Positions 22,080-32,539 of a DNA stretch of 64,000 bases are shown here, piece after piece (the stretch's first letter is position 1; each line of letters starts with the position of its first letter). The notes under the pieces were generated by a model that made no database searches, was not told the DNA's origin, and saw only the letters and a program-made list of their open reading frames with translations. The translations under genes and the position numbers were made by a program. Source of the stretch: Odontocerum albicorne (lineage: Eukaryota; Arthropoda; Insecta; Trichoptera; Odontoceridae); the NCBI GenBank assembly GCA_949825065.1, contig OX463846.1:16898205-16962204 (forward strand), read 5' to 3'.

Positions 22080-22295
22080 GGTATAATATTATACTTCTGG
22101 CAAATACAAAAAAAATGGTGAGCTTATTGCCATGTGGATATTATTTATTTCAATTTGCCATAAACATTTTAAGCCCTCTGTATAAAAAATATCGAAACCT
22201 TAATGTTGTATTTGATGCAGTCGAAAATCGAAACCGACATCACAGGGCAGAATACAATTACTCACTTACTAGGCCACGGAAGTCGACCGTACTCA
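22080..22295 (-). mobile_element. SINE-A copy
   Basis: Minus strand head CCGTGGCCTAGTAAGTGAG with TGTCGGTTTCGATTTTCG; tail side keeps CCACATGGCAATAAGC. Middle diverged. Confidence 0.75.
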
Positions 22296-22299
22296 TAAA

Positions 22300-22740
22300 T
22301 AAATAATGTGGGGAAAATACAGTAAAAACTCATCTCGTGTGTAAGAAATAGTTTTTTTTTTTCACATATAAAAATAACAAAATTGTATGCACACGTGTAT
22401 AATAAATTATCTAAAACTAAGATAAAGAGAGTAATGTTACGAATTTATTAACTGTTACAAAGCGTATTATGCAATGGAAGGCAATTTATTTTGCAATGGA
22501 AGGCAATTTATTATATTTTACTATATAATGCGATATTCTGAGACATGCGCCATATTTATTATTTTGCTCCGACGCTTTAGAATAAAATAAAATGAACGAG
22601 AATGCTTTAATGTAATAATTCAGTATTAAGAAGTGGTTGACTTTGCATTTTTCATAGTTTGGCCATTTAGAAAACTTTTTAAATAAGTTTGTGTTATTTT
22701 TTAACGATTCCAAAAAGCATTACTTTTATTCTCACCTTTT
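22300..22740. other. Unassigned AT-rich stretch
   Basis: A 20-bp direct duplication (GCAATGGAAGGCAATTTATT at about 22471 and 22493) is the only structure seen. Confidence 0.5.
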
Positions 22741-22744
22741 TTGT

Positions 22745-23062
22745 ATAGTACCATTCAATATATCCGAATTGGTGATTCTGAGATATAGAAAAGCGTGATC
22801 GAGAAATAATTTTGTATTCGTCTCCAGTATTTGAACCTTCGGGTTTAGAACCACCGAAGTAAGCACGGGTTTCACAGTTCGTCATTGCACATGTTAGCAG
22901 CACATGATAGGTTACAACATTCGAATAAGTATTCGACATGTAAAATTATTGTTATCCTTTACCAAAATGAAACCTTTTTTTATTTGTTTTTAGCTACCAC
23001 CGGAAATTGAATCCGAAACCCCCGGATAGAAGCTAAGCGTCTTACTTTCAAGATACTGGTCA
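22745..23062 (-). mobile_element. SINE-C copy
   Basis: Minus strand head near 23000-23062 (GTAAGACGCTTAGCTTC, GGGTTTCGGATTCAATTTCC) and tail at 22745-22945 with ATGACGAACTGTGAAACC, GTGGTTCTAAACCCGAAGG, CGATCACGCTTTTCTATATC, TGAATCACCAATTCGGATAT. One of the better copies of this family. Confidence 0.8.
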
Positions 23063-23064
23063 GC

Positions 23065-23705
23065 ATAATATCAGTTGGCTATATAATACAACCAACAAGA
23101 TAAAAATTCGAGTAATTGAAGTTTGAAATATAAATTCCGACATATGGCGTTTTACTACTACGTACAATTTAAAAGTGAAGTTTAATGTTTCATTTTCTTA
23201 AAAGCTCAAAAAAACAATATGTTGACCATTGTTTAAAAATGCCTTAATCACATGTGCAATTTCAATCGCATCAAAATCATTATCAACAATTCCTTATTAC
23301 ACACTCGGCACTCGTATGTCATTCACTCGCATGCCTATGTGGAAACTTCCAAAAGTTATCTTTCGGTAAATGCTTAAAACAAATTACATAAAATTGCACA
23401 TTTTAAATAAATTATTAGTTCAAATATTCTCAGAAATGACCACCGACTGCAGAATGAAAGATTTTGCCAAACGTAACGCCAAAATTCTTTCACTTGGAAC
23501 TTATTTATTTGAATCAATATTTTCATTTTTATTTACTGCTTAATATAACCCTTTTTTCATATGGTGGATGCCCAGAAGTAATGGTATATTTTTTATTTCT
23601 ATGTAAATAGGATAGCCAAAAGTTCTTACAGTGATTTTTATATTCCCAGTTATTACGAAACAAAGAACTTTGAATTGTTTTGCAGTATTTGTTTGTTGCA
23701 AATGC
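23065..23705. other. Unassigned AT-rich stretch
   Basis: Nothing recognised. Confidence 0.4.
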
Positions 23706-23707
23706 AT

Positions 23708-24560
23708 ACATACTATCACGCCGTTGGCCTGATACGGTAAGCAGAGAGGACAGAGTAACAGACTGTTCTATCTCGACACACATATTTCTCGTTTTCCTTA
23801 TCAATACGCTGAATCACACAGTACCTACATTTTTTCTAACTTCTTACTTATAATTATTTAAATATATCATTCACTTGATTCAACAATACTTTCCTTGGTC
23901 ATCCTCTACTACCACTTTGATTTGTAAATCTTTCTTCATTCTTTCGTTTTACGTGCTCATATAATTTCAAAGTTCTCTTGTTGGTCTTGTATTACACATC
24001 AATATTAAGTTCACATTCATCCTTTATCACTCCGTTCCGTTTTCTGTCATACATTGTCAACCCATATAGTTTTCTAAAAGCAAGTCGAGTGCACGTATTT
24101 CTACATAATTTATTTAATGCTTTCAGATTTTTTTCACGTTTCACTCTCATGCACCAGATATTGTTTCGAATATATTCAACATTTTCGCGTCACATTTTCC
24201 TATCGCTACATATGGTTCAATATCCGTTATAACTCTTCTATCATCTGAGAAAATACTTCATTAATAGCATAATTCTTTAAATAGCTCTTATTTTTCATTA
24301 CTTACTCATAAATCACATTTACTTTTTATTTTACCATTACTTAATTTGGCAACATTCATTCTCAGATCATTCTCTTTACATCTCTCATAAAATTTACTTG
24401 TCAGAACCTCTAATTCATCCTCGTTCTCCGCAAATACTATCATGTCCTTAGCATACAGTAATCCGCTTACATTCATATTTGTCATTTATATGCCACCCAT
24501 TGACCTCTGTAGTTCCTTCACACATAAATCTACGAGTATGTAAAGATTAAACAACTAGGA
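23708..24560 (-). pseudogene. RTE-like LINE reverse transcriptase relic
   Basis: Minus strand, longest relic of the RTE-like family here. In order it shows NLYI (then a 6-nt gain) DLCVKELQRSMGG, then LLYAKDMIVFAENEDELEVL, split here as LLYAKDM and IVFAENEDELEVL, then KFYERCKENDLRMNVAK, then a decayed linker and the C-terminal block (ERLQIKVVVEDDQGKYC region, DQV-like). The palm motif of reverse transcriptases is normally [YF]ADD; here it reads YAKD, so a catalytic aspartate is lost, and there are several frameshifts. It is dead. The plus-strand ORF at 23978-24232 is a shadow. Confidence 0.85.
24531..24538. other. TACGAGTA octamer, candidate excision footprint
   Basis: On the minus strand the LINE reads AATCTTTACA-TACTCGTA-GATTTATGT. 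Taking out six bases (one TA plus CTCG) gives NLYIDLCVKEL, which fits the reverse transcriptase pattern LFN-Y-D. The six bases add two residues between I and D without shifting frame. Confidence 0.65.
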
Positions 24561-25450
24561 TGACATAACACAAAGAATTAGAACCAATATTTTCATAAAA
24601 TGGTATTCTCTCAACCATGCCTTACAACAAATACCTTAAAAATTAACGCATTATAACGAATTATTTATTTTCCTTTTTCGACCTATAATTTTATGCCACA
24701 CCCAGTGAATGACGTAAATTTAGTGAAAAGCAAAACATATGGTGGATTTATTCTTAATCGACCAAAGTCAAGGAGGGTTGATTTTGTCGGTTTTTAATAA
24801 AAAGAATAAAATTGCTTATAACATTTAAATAAATATTAAATTTATGTCTATGTGGAAAACTAATTGATAATTTATATTTATAGTCAAAACTGATAGATAC
24901 TCGTATAAGGTTTAAATGAAGCATAACCTCCGAGAGCAAATTGGTGAAACGCATATTTTGAGTCTGATAGTTAAGGGTTTCATTTTCGGTGATAAGCAAA
25001 AAGGGTACTGCCTGATATTTCCACATACATGTTTCTTTTTAATTGGGGGTTTTTTTCTTCTTAAAAATAAGTCCGTCAAGTTGTACGAAATACAACAGAA
25101 GTGCAATACAATAAAGCTTTTAATAAATTAAAGAAAATGCAGGTTTGGTATGAAACAGACGAAGGATTCAAGAAACGAAACCATTAATGATATCAAGGTA
25201 AACTTAATGATATAATCAAAGAGAGAAATATAAAGAAAATAGTCAAATATGTTTTTAATAACGAAGTAGAAAATCATTCTCACAATATCCAGATAAAATA
25301 ATGGTAAACAAAGTGCTCTCTGGGAGACGTGTTTTACTGAGCGATTTCCAGTATCATCATGTGAACTGTCACGTTTAGATATATCATGGAACAGACTGAA
25401 ACATGTCCATCGGTCTTTTGGAGTGGCTTTGTCAATATCAAGGAATTAAT
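24561..25450. other. Unassigned AT-rich stretch
   Basis: ORFs at 24754-25131 overlap on both strands and show no domain. TACTCGTA occurs at 24898-24905. Confidence 0.4.
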
Positions 25451-25454
25451 GACG

Positions 25455-26035
25455 TCCTCAGTGGCCCAGTAAGTAAGACACTTAAGCGACTTCCACCCGG
25501 GGGTTTCGTAATCAATTTTTGAGGACTTATAAAATTATAAACAGTTCGTTAGGTAGCAATACTTTTCTTTCCTCTGAACCATCCCTTTCTTTGGCTTTGA
25601 TTAATGATATCTTACTTTATATGAAAAGGAATGTTTGAGTGATTGTCCGTATTTGTGGGCATATGCTAACTTAGGTGTTCATAGATTTCGTGTGAATGGA
25701 TAGTCATTTGAATGTTTTTGCGACCATGTAACTTACTTAATTTACTTTTGTCTTGTTGGCTGGAAGAGATAACCCCGTAGGATTGTATTTGTAATAAAAG
25801 TGTTAAATAAATAAATAAATACTCGAACGCGCCAAATACATGTGCGAGTATTGTTTTTTATTCACGTGAGGAAGTGTTACAAACATGAGCAATGACGAAT
25901 CGCGAATTCCGTGCCTACTCCAGTGGTTCTGAACTCGAAGACAATAAACATCTTAATGTATTAAGGTATCTCCCGGCCACACTCTTCAAACTGTCTATGT
26001 CACTTATTCGTATATGTTGAAGGCTAACATAAAAA
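25455..26035 (+). mobile_element. SINE-C split by a LINE insertion
   Basis: Head at 25455-25563 (GGCCCAGTAAGTAAGACAC, CCGGGGGTTTCGTAATC, ACTTATAA) and tail at 25834-26035 (ATGAGCAATGACGAATCGCG, TTCCGTGCCTACTCCAGTGG, CACTCTTCAAACTG, TATGTTGAAGG). Between them lies the LINE 3' end 25565-25833. The break is at AATAC, which is continuous in the SINE-C copy at 33235-33580 (CACAATACTCGCATACG). Confidence 0.8.
25565..25833 (+). mobile_element. CR1/Jockey-like LINE 3' end (5'-truncated)
   Basis: Matches the last 270 bases of the LINE that ends near 39085: TTCCTCTGAACCATCCCTTTC, ATGATATCTTACTTTATATG, GATTGTCCGTATTTGTGGG, TGGATAGTCATTTGAATG, GACCATGTAACTTACTTAATTTACTTTTGTC (cited in parts), ending AATAAAAGTGTTAAATAAAT and further AAAT units. 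AATAC flanks both sides, a possible short target duplication, although the A/T-rich tail makes its length unsure. Confidence 0.85.
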
Positions 26036-26039
26036 AGCA

Positions 26040-26975
26040 AAATGAATTAAGTTTATTATGAGTGCATGAATATTATTGGCAAAAAAGTTATCATGAATGC
26101 TCTTTAATTAACACTTTTCAAGATATTTTAAAAACGCCCTAGAGTGAAATAAATTCGACTAAAAACTCGTTTCGATGAATTCCCGTTCCGTGTGTACGGG
26201 CTGTTACTCATCCCACTCGCGTGTCCAGAGGGACCGCTGCCAAACTTAGGGGCAACGTATCGGAACCAATAAACCAGATAGATGTACGGAATAAAAACTT
26301 ATTTTATTATTAACCAACTTTCATTTTATGTGAAGCTTTGCGACAAAAATGAATTCATTTTTGTCATATACGGTCATAAAACAGAAAATGCCGTCGTTCA
26401 TAGTTCAAAATAAACCAATATTTAATACAAAGAACAAACATCAAAGCGTAGAAAATCATTATTTTCTGGCCTTTATTCTATACAATTCGGTCCGTTTTAT
26501 TTTTTTACAAAGTTCATATCTAAATGTTATTCGGTTTCTTATTATTTAACCACGTATACAGCTACAAGCTAATTTATTTTTATTTAATACCAATTGATGT
26601 CATGGAATTAATACATCATCATTTTTGTCAGGTTCATATTTTTCTCCCATTTCGGAGAGTTTACTTCTTTCACCGCACCAGATAACTTCTTCCTGCTTTA
26701 ACAATAACACCATATAGTGAAGAAACACAGACGGTGCCTCCAAAAATTAAAAAAAAACACGAAGGAAAAGGATATTCAAAACTCCAATAAAGACGTCATA
26801 TTTTCTGAAACGAATTACGTCGAACTCTAAACCATAATTAATTATCTGATTTTAAGTAATCTTACCCTTAGATAAAATACGTGTATTTAAAATAACAAAT
26901 TCATTTTTATAAGATTTTAATCATAATACGCTTTTCATTCTGGCATGACCATAGGAATACTTCAAAATGCCTACA
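26040..26975. other. Unassigned stretch
   Basis: A mixed-composition patch at 26175-26270 (GTGTGTACGGGCTGTTACTC) has no partner in the window. Nothing else recognised. Confidence 0.4.
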
Positions 26976-26980
26976 ACAGC

Positions 26981-27027
26981 CATAGCCTTGCACTCCACGA
27001 CCAAAAGTCGTGGAGTGCAGGGCTATG
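26981..27027. repeat. Short-loop palindrome, 21-bp arms, 5-nt loop
   Basis: 26981-27001 pairs with 27007-27027 with a single mismatch that would be a G-U pair in RNA on one strand. Loop CAAAA. Not low complexity. Confidence 0.95.
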
Positions 27028-27029
27028 AT

Positions 27030-27360
27030 GTATGAATTTGTCAGGCCAAAAATAAAATCTTAACATTTACCAATGGATAGTGTAAAATAAGCTTCTGGTT
27101 TGTTGAGACTCAACTGAGCGATAAAATAAGATACCAACCCAACCACCTCCAGTGTCTTTCCCTTATATTATTGTTATATTAATAGTTGATTTATATTAAT
27201 TTGATTATAAGGATTAATTTTTATTCTAGAAATATCACACTGACCCCAAAAAAACTCTGCAGGCTGACTTAAAATTATATCATGATAGTAAAAAGACAAT
27301 AAATAAGGCCTCTGGACAGACACAAGTTTCATATACTTTGCTCCTAAGTTATTAAATTTT
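27030..27360. other. Unassigned AT-rich stretch
   Basis: Nothing recognised. Confidence 0.4.
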
Positions 27361-27361
27361 A

Positions 27362-27745
27362 TTAATTTATTTATTTATTTATTTATTTAACACTTTTATT
27401 GCAATACAATCTGGCGGGCTTATTGCCAGGCGGCAATCTCTTCCAACCAACCAGACAAAAGTAAATGAAGCAAGTTACGTGGTCGCATAAATCATTCAAA
27501 TGACTATCCATCCCCACGAAATCCATAAACATATACGTGAGAACATGCCCACAAACCCCACAAAGACGGACAATCACCCGAACACTATTTTTCATATAAA
27601 GTGAGATATCATCAATCAAAAGGAAAGGAAAGGATGGTGGAGAGGAAAGGAAAAGAAAAATCAGGAATGAAACACATTATTTTACTGACTAGAAATTAAG
27701 AGTTTTTTCAGTCGCTTCTTAAAGCATGCCAAGGACGGAGCGAGT
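27362..27745 (-). mobile_element. CR1/Jockey-like LINE 3' end (5'-truncated)
   Basis: On the minus strand this is very close to 38705-39090: the last 20 codons of the LINE protein (ACFKKRLKKLLI, with changes), then the 3' UTR with TTTGATTGATGATATCTCAC, GTCTGGTTGGTTGGAAGAG, GCCTGGCAATAAGCCCGCC, and a tail of TAAA units at 27362-27392. Truncated at its 5' end near 27745. The small number of differences suggests the family moved fairly recently. The ORF at 27383-27619 is UTR sequence read by chance. Confidence 0.9.
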
Positions 27746-27816
27746 ACCATACGATATATTAAACGGAGCGAGGAGCGAGGACCATACTCGACGGAGCGAG
27801 GACCATACGATATATT
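27746..27816. repeat. Short local repeats with CGGAGCGAGGACCATAC
   Basis: CGGAGCGAG followed by ACCATACGATATATTAAA occurs twice, with a shortened unit between. Adjacent to the 5' truncation point of the LINE, whose last bases (GGACGGAGCGAG) begin the first unit. Confidence 0.75.
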
Positions 27817-27819
27817 AAA

Positions 27820-28430
27820 ACAAACTATTAATATAAAACCGAAATTAAATGACTGATAGAAATCTCAACACATTTAGTAAACGATAGATAGAATACAATA
27901 TAAAAATTCAAATTCGATTAAAAAAACATGCAATGGAGATGTTTTTAAGGTGCACAGAGATATTTTGTGTTTAGAAATCAGCGAATGAGCCTTTGCATAA
28001 TTAACATTATTTATTTAAATTGTGTTTTTTTTTGTAATGATAGGGATAAGATTTTTTTCACTTATTATTTGTATATTGTTACCATATATAAGTATATATT
28101 TTTTTGTGATATACCTGCTTTAGGACGGGTGTACGCCGTGTTAGGAGAGAAGTGCTTTATAATTTACGCTGAAAAATAAAAAAAAATGAAGGATACATAC
28201 ATATCTATCAAATATAGAAAAAATAACATCATTATATTTACAAAATTAAAAAGATTATGAAACTAGCGTATTTTAAAAATAAAATTGAAATCAGCCACCG
28301 CATACATCATCACATTACAAGAAAAGTCAATAAAATAAGTCCAATGAATGTAAACATGACGAGCATCCAAACATAGTTATAAAAGAAACAAACCATATAA
28401 TGCACTACCTGAAACAATTAATTCTCTTTA
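27820..28430. other. Unassigned AT-rich stretch
   Basis: Nothing recognised. Confidence 0.4.
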
Positions 28431-28432
28431 TA

Positions 28433-29541
28433 CGAGGGTTGCTACTTAAGTTTTGAGACAGACTAGTAAAAACAAATATTTATAATCGAAAATGGCTTTA
28501 TTGTTTTTCAAAATACTCTCCATGAAGATCAATACACTTTTGCATGCGTTTGAACCAATTTTCGAAGCACTTTTTCCACTCCGAATGAGGTAACTTCTAA
28601 ACAAGCGTTTTGAATACATCAACTGCTTCTTCAGGCGTCGAAAAACGTTGACCTCGCAATTTATTTTTGATGTTCGGTAGTAAAAAGAAGTCATTGGGTG
28701 CCAAATCAGAGCTGTACGGCGGATGACCCATCAATTTGATGTTTTAAGTGCTCAAAAAGTCACTTGTTTAAGCCGATGAGTAAGAGTTCGCATTGTCGTG
28801 GTGGAGAATGATTCGTCTTCGGCGGTTGGTTTTCCTAATTTCTCCAAACACTTCTGGCCAACAAATGGTGGTGTACCATTCAAAATTGACCGTACGACGT
28901 TCCACTAAAGACACTGTTGCAACATGACCATTTATACCAAAGAAACAAGCCACCATTTGCTTCCAAGTGCTTCGTGCGCAAACAACTTTTGTTGGATTTG
29001 GCTCGTCTTGATACAGTCGACAGCTGTTTAGTTTCTGGCAATATGCAATATTAAATGTATGCAAGTGGAACTAATACCCAAACATGCTTCAATCTCATTA
29101 TAAGTCACATGACGATCTTGCAATATCAGCTCACGCACAGCATCGATGTTTTCTGGTACAACAACCGATTTTGGACGACCTTTACGAAATTCGTCCTGGA
29201 GCGAACTACGACCACGATTGAATTCGGAAAACCAGCGAAACACAGTGGCCCGGGATAGTGCTTTATCACCAAAAGTCGAAGTGTGTTGATTGGTACCCTG
29301 TTGTTGAATTAGTCCTCGTCGAAAATCATGAAAAATCATCGCACGAAAATGTTCACGACTTAATTCCATTTTTGGCGAGATGAATTTTTCAAGTCACTGT
29401 AAACAACACAAATAGCACTCGGATAACAAGACTTTCTGAGCACTTATACCATTAAAAACCTCAAACTTTACGATGCTGATGTCAGATTTGACGTATCGAC
29501 ACTGGTGTTGCCATATCTCAAAACTTAAGTAGCAACCCTCG
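28433..29541 (-). mobile_element. CGAGGG-type mariner, internally deleted
   Basis: Both terminal inverted repeats are present: CGAGGGTTGCTACTTAAGTT from 28433 and its exact reverse complement ending at 29541, extending to about 26 bp. TA flanks on both sides (28431-28432, 29542-29543). The transposase lies on the minus strand in pieces (next entry). Length 1109 bp is about 170-200 bp short of a usual mariner. The start is shared with the truncated copy at 4128-4406. Confidence 0.95.
28446..29369 (-). pseudogene. Broken mariner transposase (SETMAR-like type)
   Basis: Mariner transposases cut and paste DNA through a DD34D catalytic triad. The minus strand starts MELSREHFRAMIFHDFRRGL at 29369, followed by the helix-turn-helix part (ALSRATVFRWFSEFNRGR, then EFRKGRPKSVVVPENIDAVR, then YNEIEACLGIS). 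After IHLILH the frame breaks. It resumes at ETKQLSTV, shifts again at YQDEPNPTKVV, and continues with KQMVACFFGINGHVATVSLV, EVFGEIRKTNRRRRIILHHD and DLAPNDFF. The second and third catalytic aspartates (HHDN, APND) are visible. The segment that should hold the first one (TGDE) is deleted, so this copy cannot encode a working enzyme. Confidence 0.9.
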
Positions 29542-29574
29542 TACTACATAAATACCTCCACACCTTTCGAAAAA

Positions 29575-30120
29575 GGTAGAGAGTGCAGAGCACCAAACTT
29601 TTTTATCACGACAAATTTCTTTCACCTCTTCCATATCCATACATATCTTATAAATTCCTTCTGTTTCTCTAACTCGTTAACTTTCCTTCTATCTAAATTC
29701 TATTCACTACGACTCACACTCATACTTGCAGTGTAAATTTAGTTGGCGATCTAACGATTAGCATTCGCTCTAAGCAAGTGGGCGCCCCAGATTCTATTCT
29801 TGGTTAATTCCCTTCAGGACTGATTTTACTCTTAGGCTATTTTACAAATGAATTAGTTACTTCGAAGCGACATTGATGCCCCTCAATCTTCCTTTATTTT
29901 TAAAATAATTATAAAACGCTGTTGAGGTGATCACAATGATCTGGAAACAGTGCTATACCAAATTATCTAAAAAAAAATGTTTAGTTTATCCTTTGTTTTT
30001 ATTTATGTCCAAACATCCTGAATGATCTCTTTTCCCCCTACTTAATACATCAGCTGTCACCTCACATTCGTCCTTAGTAATTACATTTATTATTCTGTCA
30101 TACAAAAAAACTAAAATATA
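29575..30120 (-). mobile_element. RTE-like LINE C-terminal relic, split by SINE-B
   Basis: Minus strand, right part 29990-30120 has ATTCAGGATGTTTGGACATA (RMFGHM region) and upstream DRIINVITKDEC. Left part 29575-29725 has AAAGTTAACGAGTTAGAG, GATATGTATGGATATGGAAG (MYMDMEEVKEIC). The two pieces are consecutive in the intact family and are separated by the SINE-B copy 29728-29985. Confidence 0.7.
29728..29985 (+). mobile_element. SINE-B copy inside an RTE relic
   Basis: tRNA-like head: GGCGATCTAACGATTAGCATT (A box region), CAAGTGGGCGCCCCAGATTC (B box, with the GGTTCG core mutated), then CAGGACTGATTTTACTCTTA. The same head occurs at 57868-57960 and 62495-62600. Its tail is eroded. Confidence 0.7.
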
Positions 30121-31915
30121 AGGGTTAAGACAACTGTTCGTGGTGCTTAAATATTGATTTATAAAGACTGGTAATAAGAAGATCTAACTTAGCAAGTAAT
30201 CTTCTGTTGTTTCGCGGGCTGCTTCTTTTGAACAGGGTCTCAGATATTGACATCTTCAATATTTTATAAAATGTTTTTAAAATAATGCATTTTGAGTTTC
30301 CTTAATAGGAGTTGTAGCTTTATTTTTTATTTGTTTACTTTTATTTCTTAAAACTATACATTTATCTTGGGTCTTTTTTATGTAATAGGGTTTAACCTAT
30401 CCATGTTAACATTTGTAAAATTAATAAATAAAACATATATTTTTGATCATATAACACTAATTTTGGTAAATATCTCATCCCGTAATTTTCCAGTATATAT
30501 ATATTAGTCATCCTGTAATACAAAGGTTTTACTGAAAATATGAAGAAAACCTAAGGGTGTGCAAAAAAATATCTTTTAAAATTCATTGATTTGATTTACA
30601 TTGTTAAAACATTTCATAATTTTGTAAACATTTACCTCTAATTCACATTATTCCTAACTTCACAACTGCATAGACCATGTAATTATCATAACATTTTTTC
30701 TAAACCTAAAACTGTTGAAGTTTGTAACACCACCGTTTAGTTTACGCAAGTCCTTTTAGTTGTCACTGAAAAGCATTAGACTTACTCGACTAAAAGAATG
30801 ATGGTATTTCATTCAAGTAAACACAAAGAATTCCATACACTTCTTTGTTATACATTCGCTGCAAGTAAACTCGAAATATTCGGTGTGTAAGTTATGTCTT
30901 AACGAGCTTCACAGTCTTGCCATTTTGCAGTATTTGATATAATTAAACTCATTTTATCTAAAAAAAGAACCAATGTTTCGCATTGATGGTAATGAATTGT
31001 TTTTCAACGGCATTTAGTTTCATCGATCCGTCAGAGCACGTTGGTGACAATTTGAAAGAGATAAATAATGTAATCAAATTCCTCCTTAAAGCCTTTGCAT
31101 AACTAATACATTTTGCTAACTTTGTCTTGAATTTGATAGACTTCTCAAGACATAGCGATCTTTAAGATTCATTATTTAAATATCTAATTTTTCAACCATG
31201 ATATGAATATTCAAACAACAATGCCGTAATTTTGGTTATCAATTTTATTATTTAAATAAATCTAATCTCTATGTTTAGAATATTTTTTAAGCCCAGTGTT
31301 CAAATATGAGAAGACCTGATAATTTGCCATTTGCGTTTTCTAAACAACGAATAGTACGCACATCGTGAAAAATCAACTAACCAATTACCCATTAAATTAA
31401 TACACACAAGTAAAAAAAGTCCATAACTGTATGAAAAGATCGTGTAGTCTGGTACTCTATTCTGTCTACCTACCCCGATATAAAAATACCGAGATAGTAT
31501 ATGTACTCATATATGAGAATTTATTATAAAATCAAATTCAAACAGTTAGTGTAAAATTACCAAATTTTTACATGTTATTCGAAATTTTTAAATAGCATTC
31601 ATACAGCACAAATCAAGATTTGTGGAAATAGTCTTCGTGAATCCGAAATGGGTCAAGGTTCCACAAAAGATGAGCCTATTGTTGTGAATATGATTGATAG
31701 ATCTCCATTGAAAATGGATACACGAGAATAAAGATAATATACGAGTATTACAGACTCGCATGAGTTGCACAATTTCAAGAAATGTACTCCAGATAAATGT
31801 AAATCTAAAAGTAATATTTTTGTATCGATAAATAAAATTACTATTCAAAGACTCGTACATACATTTTGAACCATTGAATGTGAAAAATATCTTTAGTACG
31901 TACATTCTTATCTTC
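30121..31915. other. Unassigned AT-rich stretch
   Basis: Long featureless region. ORF 31588-31905 shows no domain. TACGAGTA occurs at 31740-31747. Confidence 0.4.
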
Positions 31916-31919
31916 TATA

Positions 31920-32535
31920 TCGACGGACCTCAACCAGCGTTACGCGAACCACTTGTGGTACGCGAGAGATGACATATGGTAAGTGTATAATTTGTGCAAT
32001 ATGCCGTATAAAAATGTGCTATCCAAAAGGAGTACATACTTATTTTCTATAAGGTTTATTTTCAGTGTTTGCATTCACGGTTGCCTTAACATGAAAAAAA
32101 AACTAAGTAATTAGCTTGGAGTGCGAATACATTTTTGTTAATCAATAATCATTTTCTTAATCGTACATACATACATATCATCACGCCATTTCCCTGTCAA
32201 GGCTAGCTGAGAAAATAGAGCGCCAGACTTTCTTATATTGACTCACATTCTTCGCTTCCTATACATCCATATGCCTTCTCACACAAATCCTACGATTTCT
32301 CTAACTTTTTTGCATTACCTTCAATGAAAATATTTTTTATACGTATTTACTTATATTTATTATTTTTTGTTAATTTTTATTATAAGAAAAGAAATAAAAA
32401 TATGTGACAACAGCATAATTAAATATTTAGTTTAACCTTTTCATTAGTGTTCAAGAAATATTTTTAAGAGTGTTACTGAATTTTTTAATTTTCGGTTTTC
32501 GTGGTACGCATTTATGAAAAGATTGAGAAATTCTA
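31920..32535 (+). mobile_element. hAT remnant or non-autonomous derivative
   Basis: Left end GACGGACCTCAACCAGCGTT, ACGCGAACCACTTGTGGTACGCG (cited in parts) and right end CGTGGTACGCATTTATGAAAA, GATTGAGAAATTCT correspond to the ends of Buster-type hAT transposons, which begin near CAGTGGTTCTCAACC and end GGTTGAGAA-CACTG. Flanking 8-bp duplications are not visible. At about 615 bp it is far too short for an active element, and part of it (32165-32330) is an inserted RTE tail. Confidence 0.55.
32165..32330 (-). mobile_element. RTE-like LINE 3' tail inside the hAT remnant
   Basis: Minus strand carries GTTAGAGAAATCGTAGGATT, TGTGAGAAGGCATATGGATG and ending GACAGGGAAATGGCGTGATG, the standard 3' end of this family. 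Confidence 0.75.
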
Positions 32536-32539
32536 CAAG

